In this document: piece after piece, positions 31,644-45,824 of the stretch
Layout of the letters: every line of letters starts with the position of its first letter
Position numbering within the stretch: position 1 is the stretch's first letter
NCBI GenBank assembly: GCA_032716605.1
Contig: CM064502.1
Location: 41,634,310 to 41,698,309, forward strand
Source of the DNA: Paralithodes platypus
Lineage: Eukaryota; Arthropoda; Malacostraca; Decapoda; Lithodidae
Direction of reading: 5' to 3'
Length of the DNA: 64,000 nucleotides
Position numbers and translations under genes: made by a program
Notes under the pieces: generated by a model
Databases searched by the model: none
What the model was told of the DNA's origin: nothing
Seen by the model: the letters and a program-made list of their open reading frames with translations, nothing else

Positions 31644-34600
31644 CACCTACTGATAATCTATTTCTTTATTATTAATTTCACCACAACACCAAACACCTCC
31701 AATGAAATTAATTAAAGCATATATGTGATCCACCAGCATTCGAACCCGGGTTATCACACACAGATTTTTAGACACGTTAACCATTACACCACCAAGACGG
31801 TTAAAAGGTTTATGGACATGCCTACGACTTATTATCCATTCTCGAATACTTGATTTTAATCTAATCATGTTCATATTCCCACCGCACTATGGTAGCCTAA
31901 TGTTTAAGTGAGAGGAAAGCATATTCATGGGGCAGAGATAATTTAGAATGGCCTCGTTACGAATATCCTTGAACCTACTGATAATCTATTTCTTTATTAT
32001 TAATTTCACCACAACACCAAACACCTCCAATGAAATTAAGGAAAGCATAAAATTATGTGATCCACCAGGATTCGAACCCGGGTTATCACACACATATTTG
32101 TAGACACCTTAGCCATTACATCACCAAGACGGTTAAAAGGTTTATGCACATGCCTACGACTTATTATCCATTCTCGAATACTGGATATTAATCTAATCAT
32201 GTTCATATTCCCACCGCACTATGGTACCCTAATGTTTAAGTGAGAGGAAAGCATATTCATGGGCCACAGATAATTTAGAATGGCCTGGCTACGAAATATC
32301 CCTGAAACTAATGATAATCTATTTCTGTATTATTAATTTCACCACAACACCAAACACCTACTATCAAATTAATGAAAGCATATATGTGATCCACCAGGAT
32401 TTGAACCCGGGTTATCACAGACACATTTTTAGACACGTTAACCATTACACCACCAAGACGGTTAAAAGGTTTATGCACATGCCTACGACTTATTATCCAT
32501 TCTCGAATACTGGATATTAATCTAATCATGTTCATATTCCCACCACACTATGGTAGCCTAATGTATAAGTGAGAGGAAAGCATATTCATGAAGCAGAGAT
32601 CATTTAGAATGGCCTCGTTACGAAATATCCCTGAACCTACTGATAATCTATGTGTTTATTATTAATTTCACCTCAACACCAAACACCTCCAATGAAATTA
32701 ATGAAAGCATATATGTGATCCACCAGGATTCGAACCCGGGTTATCACACACAGATTTTTAGACACCTTAACCATTACATCACCAAGACGGTTAAAAGGTT
32801 TATGCACATGCCTACGACTTATTATCCATTCTCGAATACTGGATATTAATCTAATCATGTTCATATTCCCACCGCACTATGGTAGCCTAATGTTTAAGTG
32901 AGAGGAAAGTATATTTATGGGGCAAAGAACATTTAGAATGACCTCGCTATGAAATAACCCTGAACCTACTGATAATCTATTTCTTTATTATTAATTTCAC
33001 CACAACACCAAACACCTCCAATGAAATTAATGAAAGCATATATGTGATCCCTTAGGATTCGAACCCGGTTATCACACACAGATTTATAGACACCTTAACA
33101 AATTACACCACCAAGAGGGTTAAAAGGTTTATGCACATGCCTACGACTTATTATCCATTCTCGAATATTGGATATTAATCTAATCATGTTCATATTCCTA
33201 CCGCACTATGGTAGCCTAATGTTTAAGTGAGAGGAAAGCATATTCATGGGGCACAGATCATTTAGAATGGCCTCGCTACGAAATATCCCTGAACCTACTG
33301 ATAATCTATTTCTTTATTATTAATTTCACCACAACACCAAACACCTCCAATGAAATTAATGAAAGCATATATGTGATCCACCAGGATTCGAACCCGGGTT
33401 ATCACACACAGATTTTTAGACACGTTAACTATTACACCACCAAGACGGTTAAAAGGTTTATGCACATGCCTACGACTTATTATCCATTCTCGAATACTTT
33501 ATATTAATCTAATCATGTTCATATTCCCACCGCACTATGGTAGCCTAATGTTTAAGTGAGAGGAAAGCATATTCATGGGGCAGAGATAATTTAGAATGGC
33601 CTCGTTACGAAATATCCCTGAACCTACTGATAATCTATTTCTTTATTATTAATTTCACCACAACACCAAACACCTCCAATGAAATTAATGAAAGCATATA
33701 TGTGATCCACCATGATTCGAACCCGGGTTATCACACACAGATTTTTAGACACCTTAACCATTACACCACCAAGACGTTTAAAAGGTTTATGCACATGCCT
33801 ACGACTTATTATCCATTCTCGAATACTGGATATTAATCTAATCATGTTCATATTCCCACCGCACTATGGTAGCCTAATGTTTAAGTGAGAGGAAAGCATA
33901 TTCATGGGGCACAGATAATTTAGAATGGCCTCGCTACGAAATATCCCTGAAACCTACTGATAATCTATTTCTTTATTATTAATTTAACCACAACACCAAA
34001 CACCTCCAATAAAATTAATGAAAGCATATATGTGATCCACCAGGATTCGAACCCGGGTTATCACACACAGATTTTTAGACACCTTAACCATTACACCACC
34101 AAGACGGTTAAAAGGTTTATGCACATGCCTACGACTTATTATCCATTCTCGAATACTGGATATTAATCTAATCATGTTCATATTCCCACCGCACTATGGT
34201 AGCCTAATGTTTAAGTGAGAGGAAAGCATATTCATGGGGCACAGATAATTTAGAATGGCCTCGCTACGAAATATCCCTGAACCTACTGATAATCTATTTC
34301 TTTATTATTAATTTCACCACAACACCAAACACCTCCAATAAAATTAATGAAAGCATATATGTGATCCACCAGGATTCGAACCCGGGTTATCACACACAGA
34401 TTTTTAGACACCTTAACCATTACACCACCAAGACGGTTAAAAGGTTTATGCACATGCCTACGACTTATTATCCATTCTCGAATACTGGATATTAATCTAA
34501 TCATGTTCATATTCCCACCGCACTATGGTAGCCTAATGTTTAAGTGAGAGGAAAGCATATTCATGGGCACAGATCATTTAGAATGGCCTCACTACGAAAT

Positions 34601-37600
34601 ATCCCTGAACCTACTGAAAATCTATTTTTGTATTATTAATTTCACCACAACACCAAACACCTCCAATGAAATTAATGAAAGCATATATGTGATCCACCAT
34701 GATTCGAACCCGGGTTATCACACACAGATTTTTAGACACGTTAACCATTACACCACCAAGATGGTTAAAAGGTTTATGCACCTGCCTACGACTTATTATC
34801 CATTCTCGAATACTGGATATTAATCTAATCATGTTCATATTCCCACCGCACTATGGTAGCCTAATGTTTAAGTGAGAGGAAAGCATATTCATGGGGCAGA
34901 GATCATTTAGAATGGCCTCGCTACGAAATATCCCTGAACCTACTGATAATCTATTTCTTTATTATTAATTTCACCACAACACCAAACACCTCCAATTAAA
35001 TTAATGAAAGCATATATGTGATCCACCAGGATTCGAAGCACAGATCATTTAGAATGGCCTCGCTACGAAATATCCCTGAACCTACTGATAATCTATATTT
35101 TTATTATTAATTTCACCACAACACCAAACACCTCCAATGAAATTAATGAAAGCATATATGTGATCCCTCAGGATTCGAACCAGGGTTATCACACACAGAT
35201 GTTTAGACACCTTAACAAATTACACCACCAAGACAGTTAAAAGGTTTATGCACATGCCTACGACTTATTATCCATTCTCGAATACTGGATATTATTCTAA
35301 TCATGTTCATATTCCTACCGCACTATGGTAGCCCAATGTTTAAGTGAGAGGAAAGCATATTCATGGGCCACAGATAATTTAGAATGACCTCGCTACGAAA
35401 TATCCCTGAACCTACTGATAATCTATTTCTTTATTATTAATTTCACCACAACACCAAACACCTCCAATAATATTAATGAAAGCATATAATTATGTGAACC
35501 ACCAGGATTCGAACCCGGGTTATCACACACAGATTTTTAGACACCTTAACCATTACACCACCAAGACGGTTAAAAGGTTTATGCACATGCCTACGACTTA
35601 TTATCCATTCTCGAATACTGGATATTAATCTAATCATGTTCATATTCCCACCGCACTATGGTAGCCTAATGTTTAAGTGAGAGGAAAGCATATGTATGGG
35701 GCAAAGATCATTTAGAATGACCTCGCTACGAAATATCCCTGAACCTACTGATAATCTATATTTTTATTATTAATTTCACCACAACACCAAACACCTCCAA
35801 TGAAATTAATGAAAGCATATATGTGATCCCTCAGGATTCGAACCAGGGTTATCACACACAGATTTTTAGACACCTTAACAAATTACACCACCAAGACAGT
35901 TAAAAGGTTTATGCACATGCCTACGACTTATTATCCATTCTCGAATACTGGATATTATTCTAATCATGTTCATATTCCTACCGCACTATGGTAGCCTAAT
36001 GTTTAAGTGAGAGGAAAGCATATTCATGGGGCACAGATCATTTAGAATGGCCTCACTACGAAATATCCCTGAACCTACTGATAATCTATCATGGGCACAG
36101 ATAATTTAGAATGGCCTCGCTACGAAATATCCCTGAACCTACTGATAATCTATTTCTTTATTATTAATTTCACCACAACACCAAACACCTCCAATAAAAT
36201 TAATGAAAGCATATATGTGATCCACCAGGATTCGAACCCGGGTTATCACACACAGATTTTTAGACACCTTAACCATTACACCACCAAGACGGTTACAAGG
36301 TTTATGCACATGCCTACGACTGCTTATCCATTCTCGAATACTGGATATTAATCTAATCATGTTCATATTCCCAATGCACTATGGTAGCCTAATGTTTAAG
36401 TGAGAGGAAAGCATATTCATGGGCACAGATCATTTAGAATGGCCTCACTACGAAATATCCCTGAACCTACTGAAAATCTATTTTTGTATTATTAATTTCA
36501 CCACAACACCAAACACCTCCAATGAAATTAATGAAAGCATATATGTGATCCACCATGATTCGAACCCGGGTTATCACACACAGATTTTTAGACACCTTAA
36601 CCATTACACCACCAAGACGTTTAAAAGGTTTATGCACATGCCTACGACTTATTATCCATTCTCGAATACTGGATATTAATCTAATCATGTTCATATTCCC
36701 ACCGCACTATGGTAGCCTAATGTTTAAGTGAGAGGAAAGCATATTCATGGGGCAGAGATCATTTAGAATGGCCTCGCTACGAAATATCCCTGAACCTACT
36801 GATAATCTATTTCTTTATTATTAATTTCACCACAACACCGAACACCTCCAATGAAATTAATGAAAGCATATATGTGATCCACCAGGATTCGAACCCGGGT
36901 TATCACACACAGATATTTATACACCTTAACCATTACACCACCAAGACGGTTAAAAGGTTTATGCACATGCCTACGACGTATTATCCATTCTCGATACTGA
37001 ATATTAATCTAATCATGTTCATATTCCCACCGCACTATGGTAGCCTAATGTTTAAGTGAGAGGAAAGCATATTCATGGGGCACAGATCATTTAGAATGGC
37101 CTCGCTACGAAATATCCCTGAACCTACTGATAATCTATTTCTTTATTATTAATTTCACCACAACATCAAACACCTCCAATGAAATTAATGAAAGCATATA
37201 TGTGATCCACCAGAATTGGAACCCGGGTTATCACACACAGATTTTTAGACACCTTAACCATTACACCACCAAGACGGTTAAAAGGTTTATGCACATGCCT
37301 ACGACTTATTATCCATTCTCGAATACTGGATATTACTCTAATCATGTTCATATTCCCACCGCACTATGGTAGCCTAATGTATAAGTGAGAGGAAAGCATT
37401 TTAATGGGGCACAGATTATTTTGAATGGCCTCGCTACAAAACATCCCTGAACCTACTGATAATCTATTTCTTTATTATTAATTTCACCACTACACCAAAC
37501 ACCTCTAATGAAATTAATGAAAGCATATATGTGATCCACCAGAATTCGAACCCGGGTTATCACACAGATTTGTAGACACCTTAACTATTACACCACTAAG

Positions 37601-39400
37601 AGGGTTAAAAGGTTTATGCACATGCCTACGACTTATTATCCATTCTCGAATACTGGATATTAATCTAATCATGTTCATATTCCCACCGCACTATGGTAGC
37701 CTAATGTTTAAGTGAGAGGAAAGCATATTCATGGGGCACAGATCATTTAGAATGGCCTCGCTACGAAATATCCCTGAACCTACTGATAATCTATTTCTTT
37801 ATTATTAATTTCACCACTACACCAAACATCTCTAATGAAATTAATGAAAGCATATATGTGATCCACCAGAATTCGAACCCGGGTTATCACACACAGATTT
37901 TTAGACACCTTAACCATTACACCACCAAGACGGTTAAAAGGTTTATGCACATGCCTATGACGTATTATCCATTCTCGAATACTGGATATTAATCTAATCA
38001 TGTTCATATTCCCACCGCACTATGGTAGCCTAATGTTTAAGTGAGAGGAAAACATTTTTCATGGGGCACAGATAATTTAAAATGGCCTCGCTACGAAATA
38101 TCCCTGAACCTACTGATAATCTATTTCTTTATTATTAATTTCACCACAACACCAAACACCTCCAATGAAATTAATGAAAGCATATATGTGATCCACCAGG
38201 ATTCGAACCCGGGTTATCACACACAGATTTTTAGACACCTTAACCATTACACAACCAAGACGGTTAAAATGTTTATGCACATGCCTACGACGTATTATCC
38301 ATTCTCAAATACTGGATATTAATCTAATCTTGTTCATATTCCCACCGCACTATGGTAGCCTAATGTTTAAGTGAGAGGAAAGCATATTCATGGGCACAGA
38401 TAATTTAGAATGGCCTCGCTACGAAATATCCCTGAACCTACTGAAAATCTATGTCTTTATTATTAATTTCACCACAACACCAAACACCTCCAATGAAATT
38501 AATGAAAGCATATATGTGATCCACCAGGATTCGAACCCGGGTTATCACACACAGATTTTTAGACACCTTAACCATTACACCACCAAGACGGTTAAAGGTT
38601 TATGCACAGGCCTAAGACTATTATCCATTCTCGAATACTGGATATTAATCTAATCATGTTCATATTCCCACCGCACTATGGTAGCCTAATGTTTAAGTGA
38701 GAGGAAAGCATATTCATGGGGCACAGATCATTTAGAATGGCCTCGCTACGAAATATCCCTGAACCTACTGATAATCTATTTCTTTATTATTAATTTCACC
38801 ACAACACCAAACACCTCCAATGAAATTAATGAAAGCATATATGTGGTCCAGCAGGATTCGATCCCGGGTTATCACACACATATTTAACCATTACACCACC
38901 AAGACGGTTAAAAGGTTTATGCACATGCCTACGACTTATTATCCATTCTCGAATACTGGATATTAATCTAATCATGTTCATATTCCCACCGCACTATGGT
39001 AGCCTAATGTTTAAGTGAGAGGAAAGCATATTCATGGGGCAGAGATCATTTAGAATGGCCTCGCTACGAAATATCCCTGAACCTACTGATAATCTATTTC
39101 TTTATTATTAATTTCACCACAACACCAAACACCTTCAATGAAATTAATGAAAGCATATATGTGATCCACCAGGATTCGAACCCGGGTTATCACACACAGA
39201 TTTTTAGACACGTTAACCATTACACCACCAAGACGGTTAAAAGGTTTATGCACCTGCCTACGACTTATTATCCATTCTCGAATACTGGATATTAATCTAA
39301 TCATGTTCATATTCCCACCGCACTATGGTAGCCTAATGTTTAAGTGAGAGGAAAGCATATTCATGGGGCAGAGATCATTTAGAATGGCCTCGCTACGAAA
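31644..39400 (-). repeat. 329-bp satellite (family 1), right block part 4, heterogeneous zone
   Basis: About 23 monomers, sense minus, with many substitutions and indels. A truncated monomer lies near 35025-35040 (CCAGGATTCGAA joined to GCACAGATC), and a partial duplication near 36085 (AATCTATC joined to ATGGGCACAG). Near 38870-38890 part of the tRNA-like region is missing. The segment 36.1-37.4 kb is repeated in the same order of variants at 55.1-56.35 kb. Many 60-86-codon ORFs on both strands are repeat by-products. Confidence 0.93.
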
Positions 39401-42400
39401 TATCCCTGAACCTACTGATAATCTATTTCTTTATTATTAATTTCACCACAACACCAAACACCTCCAATGAAATTAATGAAAGCATATATGTGATCCACCA
39501 GGATTCGAACCCGGGTTATCACACACAGATTTTTAGACACCTTAACCATTACACCACCAAGACGGTTAAAAGGTTTATGCACATGCCTACGACTTATTAT
39601 CCATTCTCGAATACTGGATATTAATCTAATCATGTTCATATTCCCACCGCACTATGGTAGCCTAATGTTTAAGTGAGAGGAAAGCATATTCATGGGGCAC
39701 AGATCATTTAGAATGGCCTCGCTACGAAATATCCCTGAACCTACTGATAATCTATTTCTTATTATTAATTTCACCACAACACCAAACACCTCCAATGAAA
39801 TTAATGAAAGCATATATGTGATCCACCAGGATTCGAACCCGGGTTATCACACACAGATTTTTAGACACCTTAACCATTACACCACCAAGACGGTTAAAAG
39901 GTTTATGCACATGCCTACGACTTATTATCCATTCTCGAATACTGGATATTAATCTAATCATGTTCATATTCCCACCGCACTATGGTAGCCTAATGTTTAA
40001 GTGAGAGGAAAGCATATTCATGGGGCACAGATCATTTAGAATGGCCTCGCTACGAAATATCCCTGAACCTACTGATAATCTATTTCTTTATTATTAATTT
40101 CACCACAACACCAAACACCTCCAATGAAATTAATGAAAGCATATATGTGATCCACCAGGATTCGAACCCGGGTTATCACACACAGATTTTTAGACACCTT
40201 AACCATTACACCACCAAGACGGTTAAAAGGTTTATGCACATGCCTACGACTTATTATCCATTCTCGAATACTGGATATTAATCTAATCATGTTCATATTC
40301 CCACCGCACTATGGTAGCCTAATGTTTAAGTGAGAGGAAAGCATATTCATGGGGCACAGATCATGTAGAACGGCCTCCTCGCTACGAAATATCCCTGAAC
40401 CTACTGATAATATGTTTTATTGATTTCACCACAACACCAAACACCTCCAATGAAATTAATGAAAGCATATATGTGATCCACCAGGATTCGAACCCGGGTT
40501 ATCACACACAGATTTTTAGACACCTTAACCATTACACCACCAAGACGGTTAAAAGGTTTATGCACATGCCTACGACTTATTATCCATTCTCGAATACTGG
40601 ATATTAATCTAATCATGTTCATATTCCCACCGCACTATGGTAGCCTAATGTTTAAGTGAGAGGAAAGCATATTCATGGGGCACAGATCATTTAGAATGGC
40701 CTCGCTACGAAATATCCCTGAACCTACTGATAATCTATTTCTTTATTATTAATTTCACCACAACACCAAACACCTCCAATGAAATTAATGAAAGCATATA
40801 TGTGATCCACCAGGATTCGAACCCGGGTTATCACACACAGATTTTTAGACACCTTAACCATTACACCACCAAGACGGTTAAAAGGTTTATGCACATGCCT
40901 ACGACTTATTATCCATTCTCGAATACTGGATATTAATCTAATCATGTTCATATTCCCACCGCACTATGGTAGCCTAATGTTTAAGTGAGAGGAAAGCATA
41001 TTCATGGGGCACAGATCATTTAGAATGGCCTCGCTACGAAATATCCCTGAACCTACTGATAATCTATTTCTTTATTATTAATTTCACCACAACACCAAAC
41101 ACCTCCAATGAAATTAATGAAAGCATATATGTGATCCACCAGGATTCGAACCCGGGTTATCACACACAGATTTTTAGACACCTTAACCATTACACCACCA
41201 AGACGGTTAAAAGGTTTATGCACATGCCTACGACTTATTATCCATTCTCGAATACTGGATATTAATCTAATCATGTTCATATTCCCACCGCACTATGGTA
41301 GCCTAATGTTTAAGTGAGAGGAAAGCATATTCATGGGGCACAGATCATTTAGAATGGCCTCGCTACGAAATATCCCTGAACCTACTGATAATCTATTTCT
41401 TTATTATTAATTTCACCACAACACCAAACACCTCCAATGAAATTAATGAAAGCATATATGTGATCCACCAGGATTCGAACCCGGGTTATCACACACAGAT
41501 TTTTAGACACCTTAACCATTACACCACCAAGACGGTTAAAAGGTTTATGCACATGCCTACGACTTATTATCCATTCTCGAATACTGGATATTAATCTAAT
41601 CATGTTCATATTCCCACCGCACTATGGTAGCCTAATGTTTAAGTGAGAGGAAAGCATATTCATGGGGCACAGATAATTTAGAATGGCCTCGCTACGAAAT
41701 ATCCCTGAACCTACTGATAATCTATTTCTTTATTATTAATTTCACCACAACACCAAACACCTCCAATGAAATTAATGAAAGCATATATGTGATCCACCAG
41801 GATTCGAACCCGGGTTATCACACACAGATTTTTAGACACCTTAACCATTACACCACCAAGACGGTTAAAAGGTTTATGCACATGCCTACGACTTATTATC
41901 CATTCTCGAATACTGGATATTAATCTAATCATGTTCATATTCCCACCGCACTATGGTAGCCTAATGTTTAAGTGAGAGGAAAGCATATTCATGGGGCACA
42001 GATCATTTAGAATGGCCTCGCTACGAAATATCCCTGAACCTACTGATAATCTATTTCTTTATTATTAATTTCACCACAACACCAAACACCTCCAATGAAA
42101 TTAATGAAAGCATATGCGTGATCCACCAGATTCGAACCCGGGTTATCACACACAGATTTTTAGACACCTTAACCATTACACCACCAAGACGGTTAAAAGG
42201 TTTATGCACATGCCTACGACTTATTATCCATTCTCGAATACTGGATATTAATCTAATCATGTTCATATTCCCACCGCACTATGGTAGCCTAATGTTTAAG
42301 TGAGAGGAAAGCATATTCATGGGGCACAGATCATTTAGAATGGCCTCGCTACGAAATATCCCTGAACCTACTGATAATCTATTTCTTTATTATTAATTTC

Positions 42401-45400
42401 ACCACAACACCAAACACCTCCAATGAAATTAATGAAAGCATATATGTGATCCACCAGGATTCGAACCCGGGTTATCACACACAGATTTTTAGACACCTTA
42501 ACCATTACACCACCAAGACGGTTAAAAGGTTTATGCACATGCCTACGACTTATTATCCATTCTCGAATACTGGATATTAATCTAATCATGTTCATATTCC
42601 CACCGCACTATGGTAGCCTAATGTTTAAGTGAGAGGAAAGCATATTCATGGGGCACAGATCATTTAGAATGGCCTCGCTACGAAATATCCCTGAACCTAC
42701 TGATAATCTATTTCTTTATTATTAATTTCACCACAACACCAAACACCTCCAATGAAATTAATGAAAGCATATATGTGATCCACCAGGATTCGAACCCGGG
42801 TTATCACACACAGATTTTTAGACACCTTAACCATTACACCACCAAGACGGTTAAAAGGTTTATGCACATGCCTACGACTTATTATCCATTCTCGAATACT
42901 GGATATTAATCTAATCATGTTCATATTCCCACCGCACTATGGTAGCCTAATGTTTAAGTGAGAGGAAAGCATATTCATGGGGCACAGATCATTTAGAATG
43001 GCCTCGCTACGAAATATCCCTGAACCTACTGATAATCTATTTCTTTATTATTAATTTCACCACAACACAAACACCTCCAATGAAATGAATGAAAGCATAT
43101 ATGTGATCCACCAGAATTGGAACCCGGGTTATCACACACAGATTTTTAGACACCTTAACCATTACACCACCAAGACGGTTAAAAGGTTTATGCACATGCC
43201 TACGACTTATTATCCATTCTCGAATACTGGATATTAATCTAATCATGTTCATATTCCCACCGCACTATGGTAGCCTAATGTTTAAGTGAGAGGAAAGCAT
43301 ATTCATGGGGCACAGATCATTTAGAATGGCCTCGCTACGAAATATCCCTGAACCTACTGATAATCTATTTCTTTATTATTAATTTCACCACAACACCAAA
43401 CACCTCCAATGAAATTAATGAAAGCATATATGTGATCCACCAGAATTGGAACCCGGGTTATCACACACAGATTTTTAGACACCTTAACCATTACACCACC
43501 AAGACGGTTAAAAGGTTTATGCACATGCCTACGACGTATTATCCATTCTCGAATACTGGATATTAATCTAATCATGTTCATATTCCCACCGCACTATGGT
43601 AGCCTAATGTTTAAGTGAGAGGAAAGCATATTCATGGGCACAGATCATTTAGAATGGCCTCGCTACGAAATATCCCTGAACCTACTGATAATCTATTTCT
43701 TTATTATTAATTTCACCACAACACCAAACACCTCCAATGAAATTAATGAAAGCATATATGTGATCCACCAGGATTCGAACCCGGGTTATCACACACAGAT
43801 TTTTAGACACCTTAACCATTACACCACCAAGACGGTTAAAAGGTTTATGCACATGCCTACGACTTATTATCCATTCTCGAATACTGGATATTAATCTAAT
43901 CATGTTCATATTCCCACCGCACTATGGTAGCCTAATGTTTAAGTGAGAGGAAAGCATATTCATGGGGCACAGATCATTTAGAATGGCCTCGCTACGAAAT
44001 ATCCCTGAACCTACTGATAATCTATTTCTTTATTATTAATTTCACCACAACACCAAACACCTCCAATGAAATTAATGAAAGCATATATGTGATCCACCAG
44101 GATTCGAACCCGGGTTATCACACACAGATTTTTAGACACCTTAACCATTACACCACCAAGACGGTTAAAAGGTTTATGCACATGCCTACGACTTATTATC
44201 CATTCTCGAATACTGGATATTAATCTAATCATGTTCATATTCCCACCGCACTATGGTAGCCTAATGTTTAAGTGAGAGGAAAGCATATTCATGGGGCACA
44301 GATCATTTAGAATGGCCTCGCTACGATGGCCTCGCTACGAAATATCCCTGAACCTACTGATAATCTATTTCTTTATTATTAATTTCACCACAACACCAAA
44401 CACCTCCAATAAAATTAATGAAAGCATATATGTGATCCACCAGGATTCGAACCCGGGTTATCACACACAGATTTTTAGACACCTTAACCATTACACCACC
44501 AAGACGGTTAAAAGGTTTATGCACATGCCTACGACTTATTATCCATTCTCGAATACTGGATATTAATCTAATCATGTTCATATTCCCACCGCACTATGGT
44601 AGCCTAATGTTTAAGTGAGAGGAAAGCATATTCATGGGCACAGATCATTTAGAATGGCCTCACTACGAAATATCCCTGAACCTACTGAAAATCTATTTTT
44701 GTATTATTAATTTCACCACAACACCAAACACCTCCAATGAAATTAATGAAAGCATATATGTGATCCACCATGATTCGAACCCGGTTATCACACACAGATT
44801 TTTAGACACCTTAACCATTACACCACCAAGACGTTTAAAAGGTTTATGCACATGCCTACGACTTATTATCCATTCTCGAATACTGGATATTAATCTAATC
44901 ATGTTCATATTCCCACCGCACTATGGTAGCCTAATGTTTAAGTGAGAGGAAAGCATATTCATGGGGCAGAGATCATTTAGAATGGCCTCGCTACGAAATA
45001 TCCCTGAACCTACTGATAATCTATTTCTTTATTATTAATTTCACCACAACACCAAACACCTCCAATGAAATTAATGAAAGCATATATGTGATCCACCAGG
45101 ATTCGAACCCGGGTTATCACACACAGATTTTAGACACCTTAACCATTACACCACCAAGACGGTTAAAAGGTTTATGCACATGCCTACGACGTATTATCCA
45201 TTCTCGAATACTGGATATTAATCTAATCATGTTCATATTCCCACCGCACTATGGTAGCCTAATGTTTAAGTGAGAGGAAAGCATATTCATGGGGCACAGA
45301 TCATTTAGAATGGCCTCGCTACGAAATATCCCTGAACCTACTGATAATCTATTTCTTTATTATTAATTTCACCACAACACCAAACACCTCCAATGAAATT

Positions 45401-45743
45401 AATGAAAGCATATATGTGATCCACCAGAATTGGAACCCGGGTTATCACACACAGATTTTTAGACACCTTAACCATTACACCACCAAGACGGTTAAAAGGT
45501 TTATGCACATGCCTACGACTTATTATCCATTCTCGAATACTGGATATTACTAATCATGTTCATATTCCCACCGCACTATGGTAGCCTAATGTTTAAGTGA
45601 GAGGAAAGCATATTCATGGGGCACAGATCATTTAGAATGGCCTCGCTACGAAATATCCCTGAACCTACTGATAATCTATTTCTTTATTATTAATTTCACC
45701 ACAACACCAAACACCTCCAATGAAATTAATGAAAGCATATATG

Positions 45744-45816
45744 TGATCCACCAGGATTCGAACCCGGGTTATCACACACAGATTTTTAGACACCTTAACC
45801 ATTACACCACCAAGAC
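45744..45816 (-). promoter_or_regulatory. tRNA-like Pol III promoter unit in the homogenised core (example copy)
   Basis: On minus, the A box TGGTGTAATGG is at 45799-45809 and the B box GGTTCGAATCC at 45754-45764, 34 nt apart. The same unit recurs every 329 bp with both boxes intact in nearly all core monomers. The acceptor ends do not pair, so a mature tRNA is not expected. Confidence 0.8.
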
Positions 45817-45820
45817 GGTT

Positions 45821-45824
45821 AAAA
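45821..45824 (-). terminator. Candidate Pol III terminator (TTTT) upstream of the A box
   Basis: AAAA on plus, thus TTTT on the sense strand, 11 nt before the A box. It is the only run of four T on the sense strand of the consensus monomer. A transcript from the preceding monomer would end here after about one repeat length. The function is inferred from Pol III termination at T4 or longer. Confidence 0.5.
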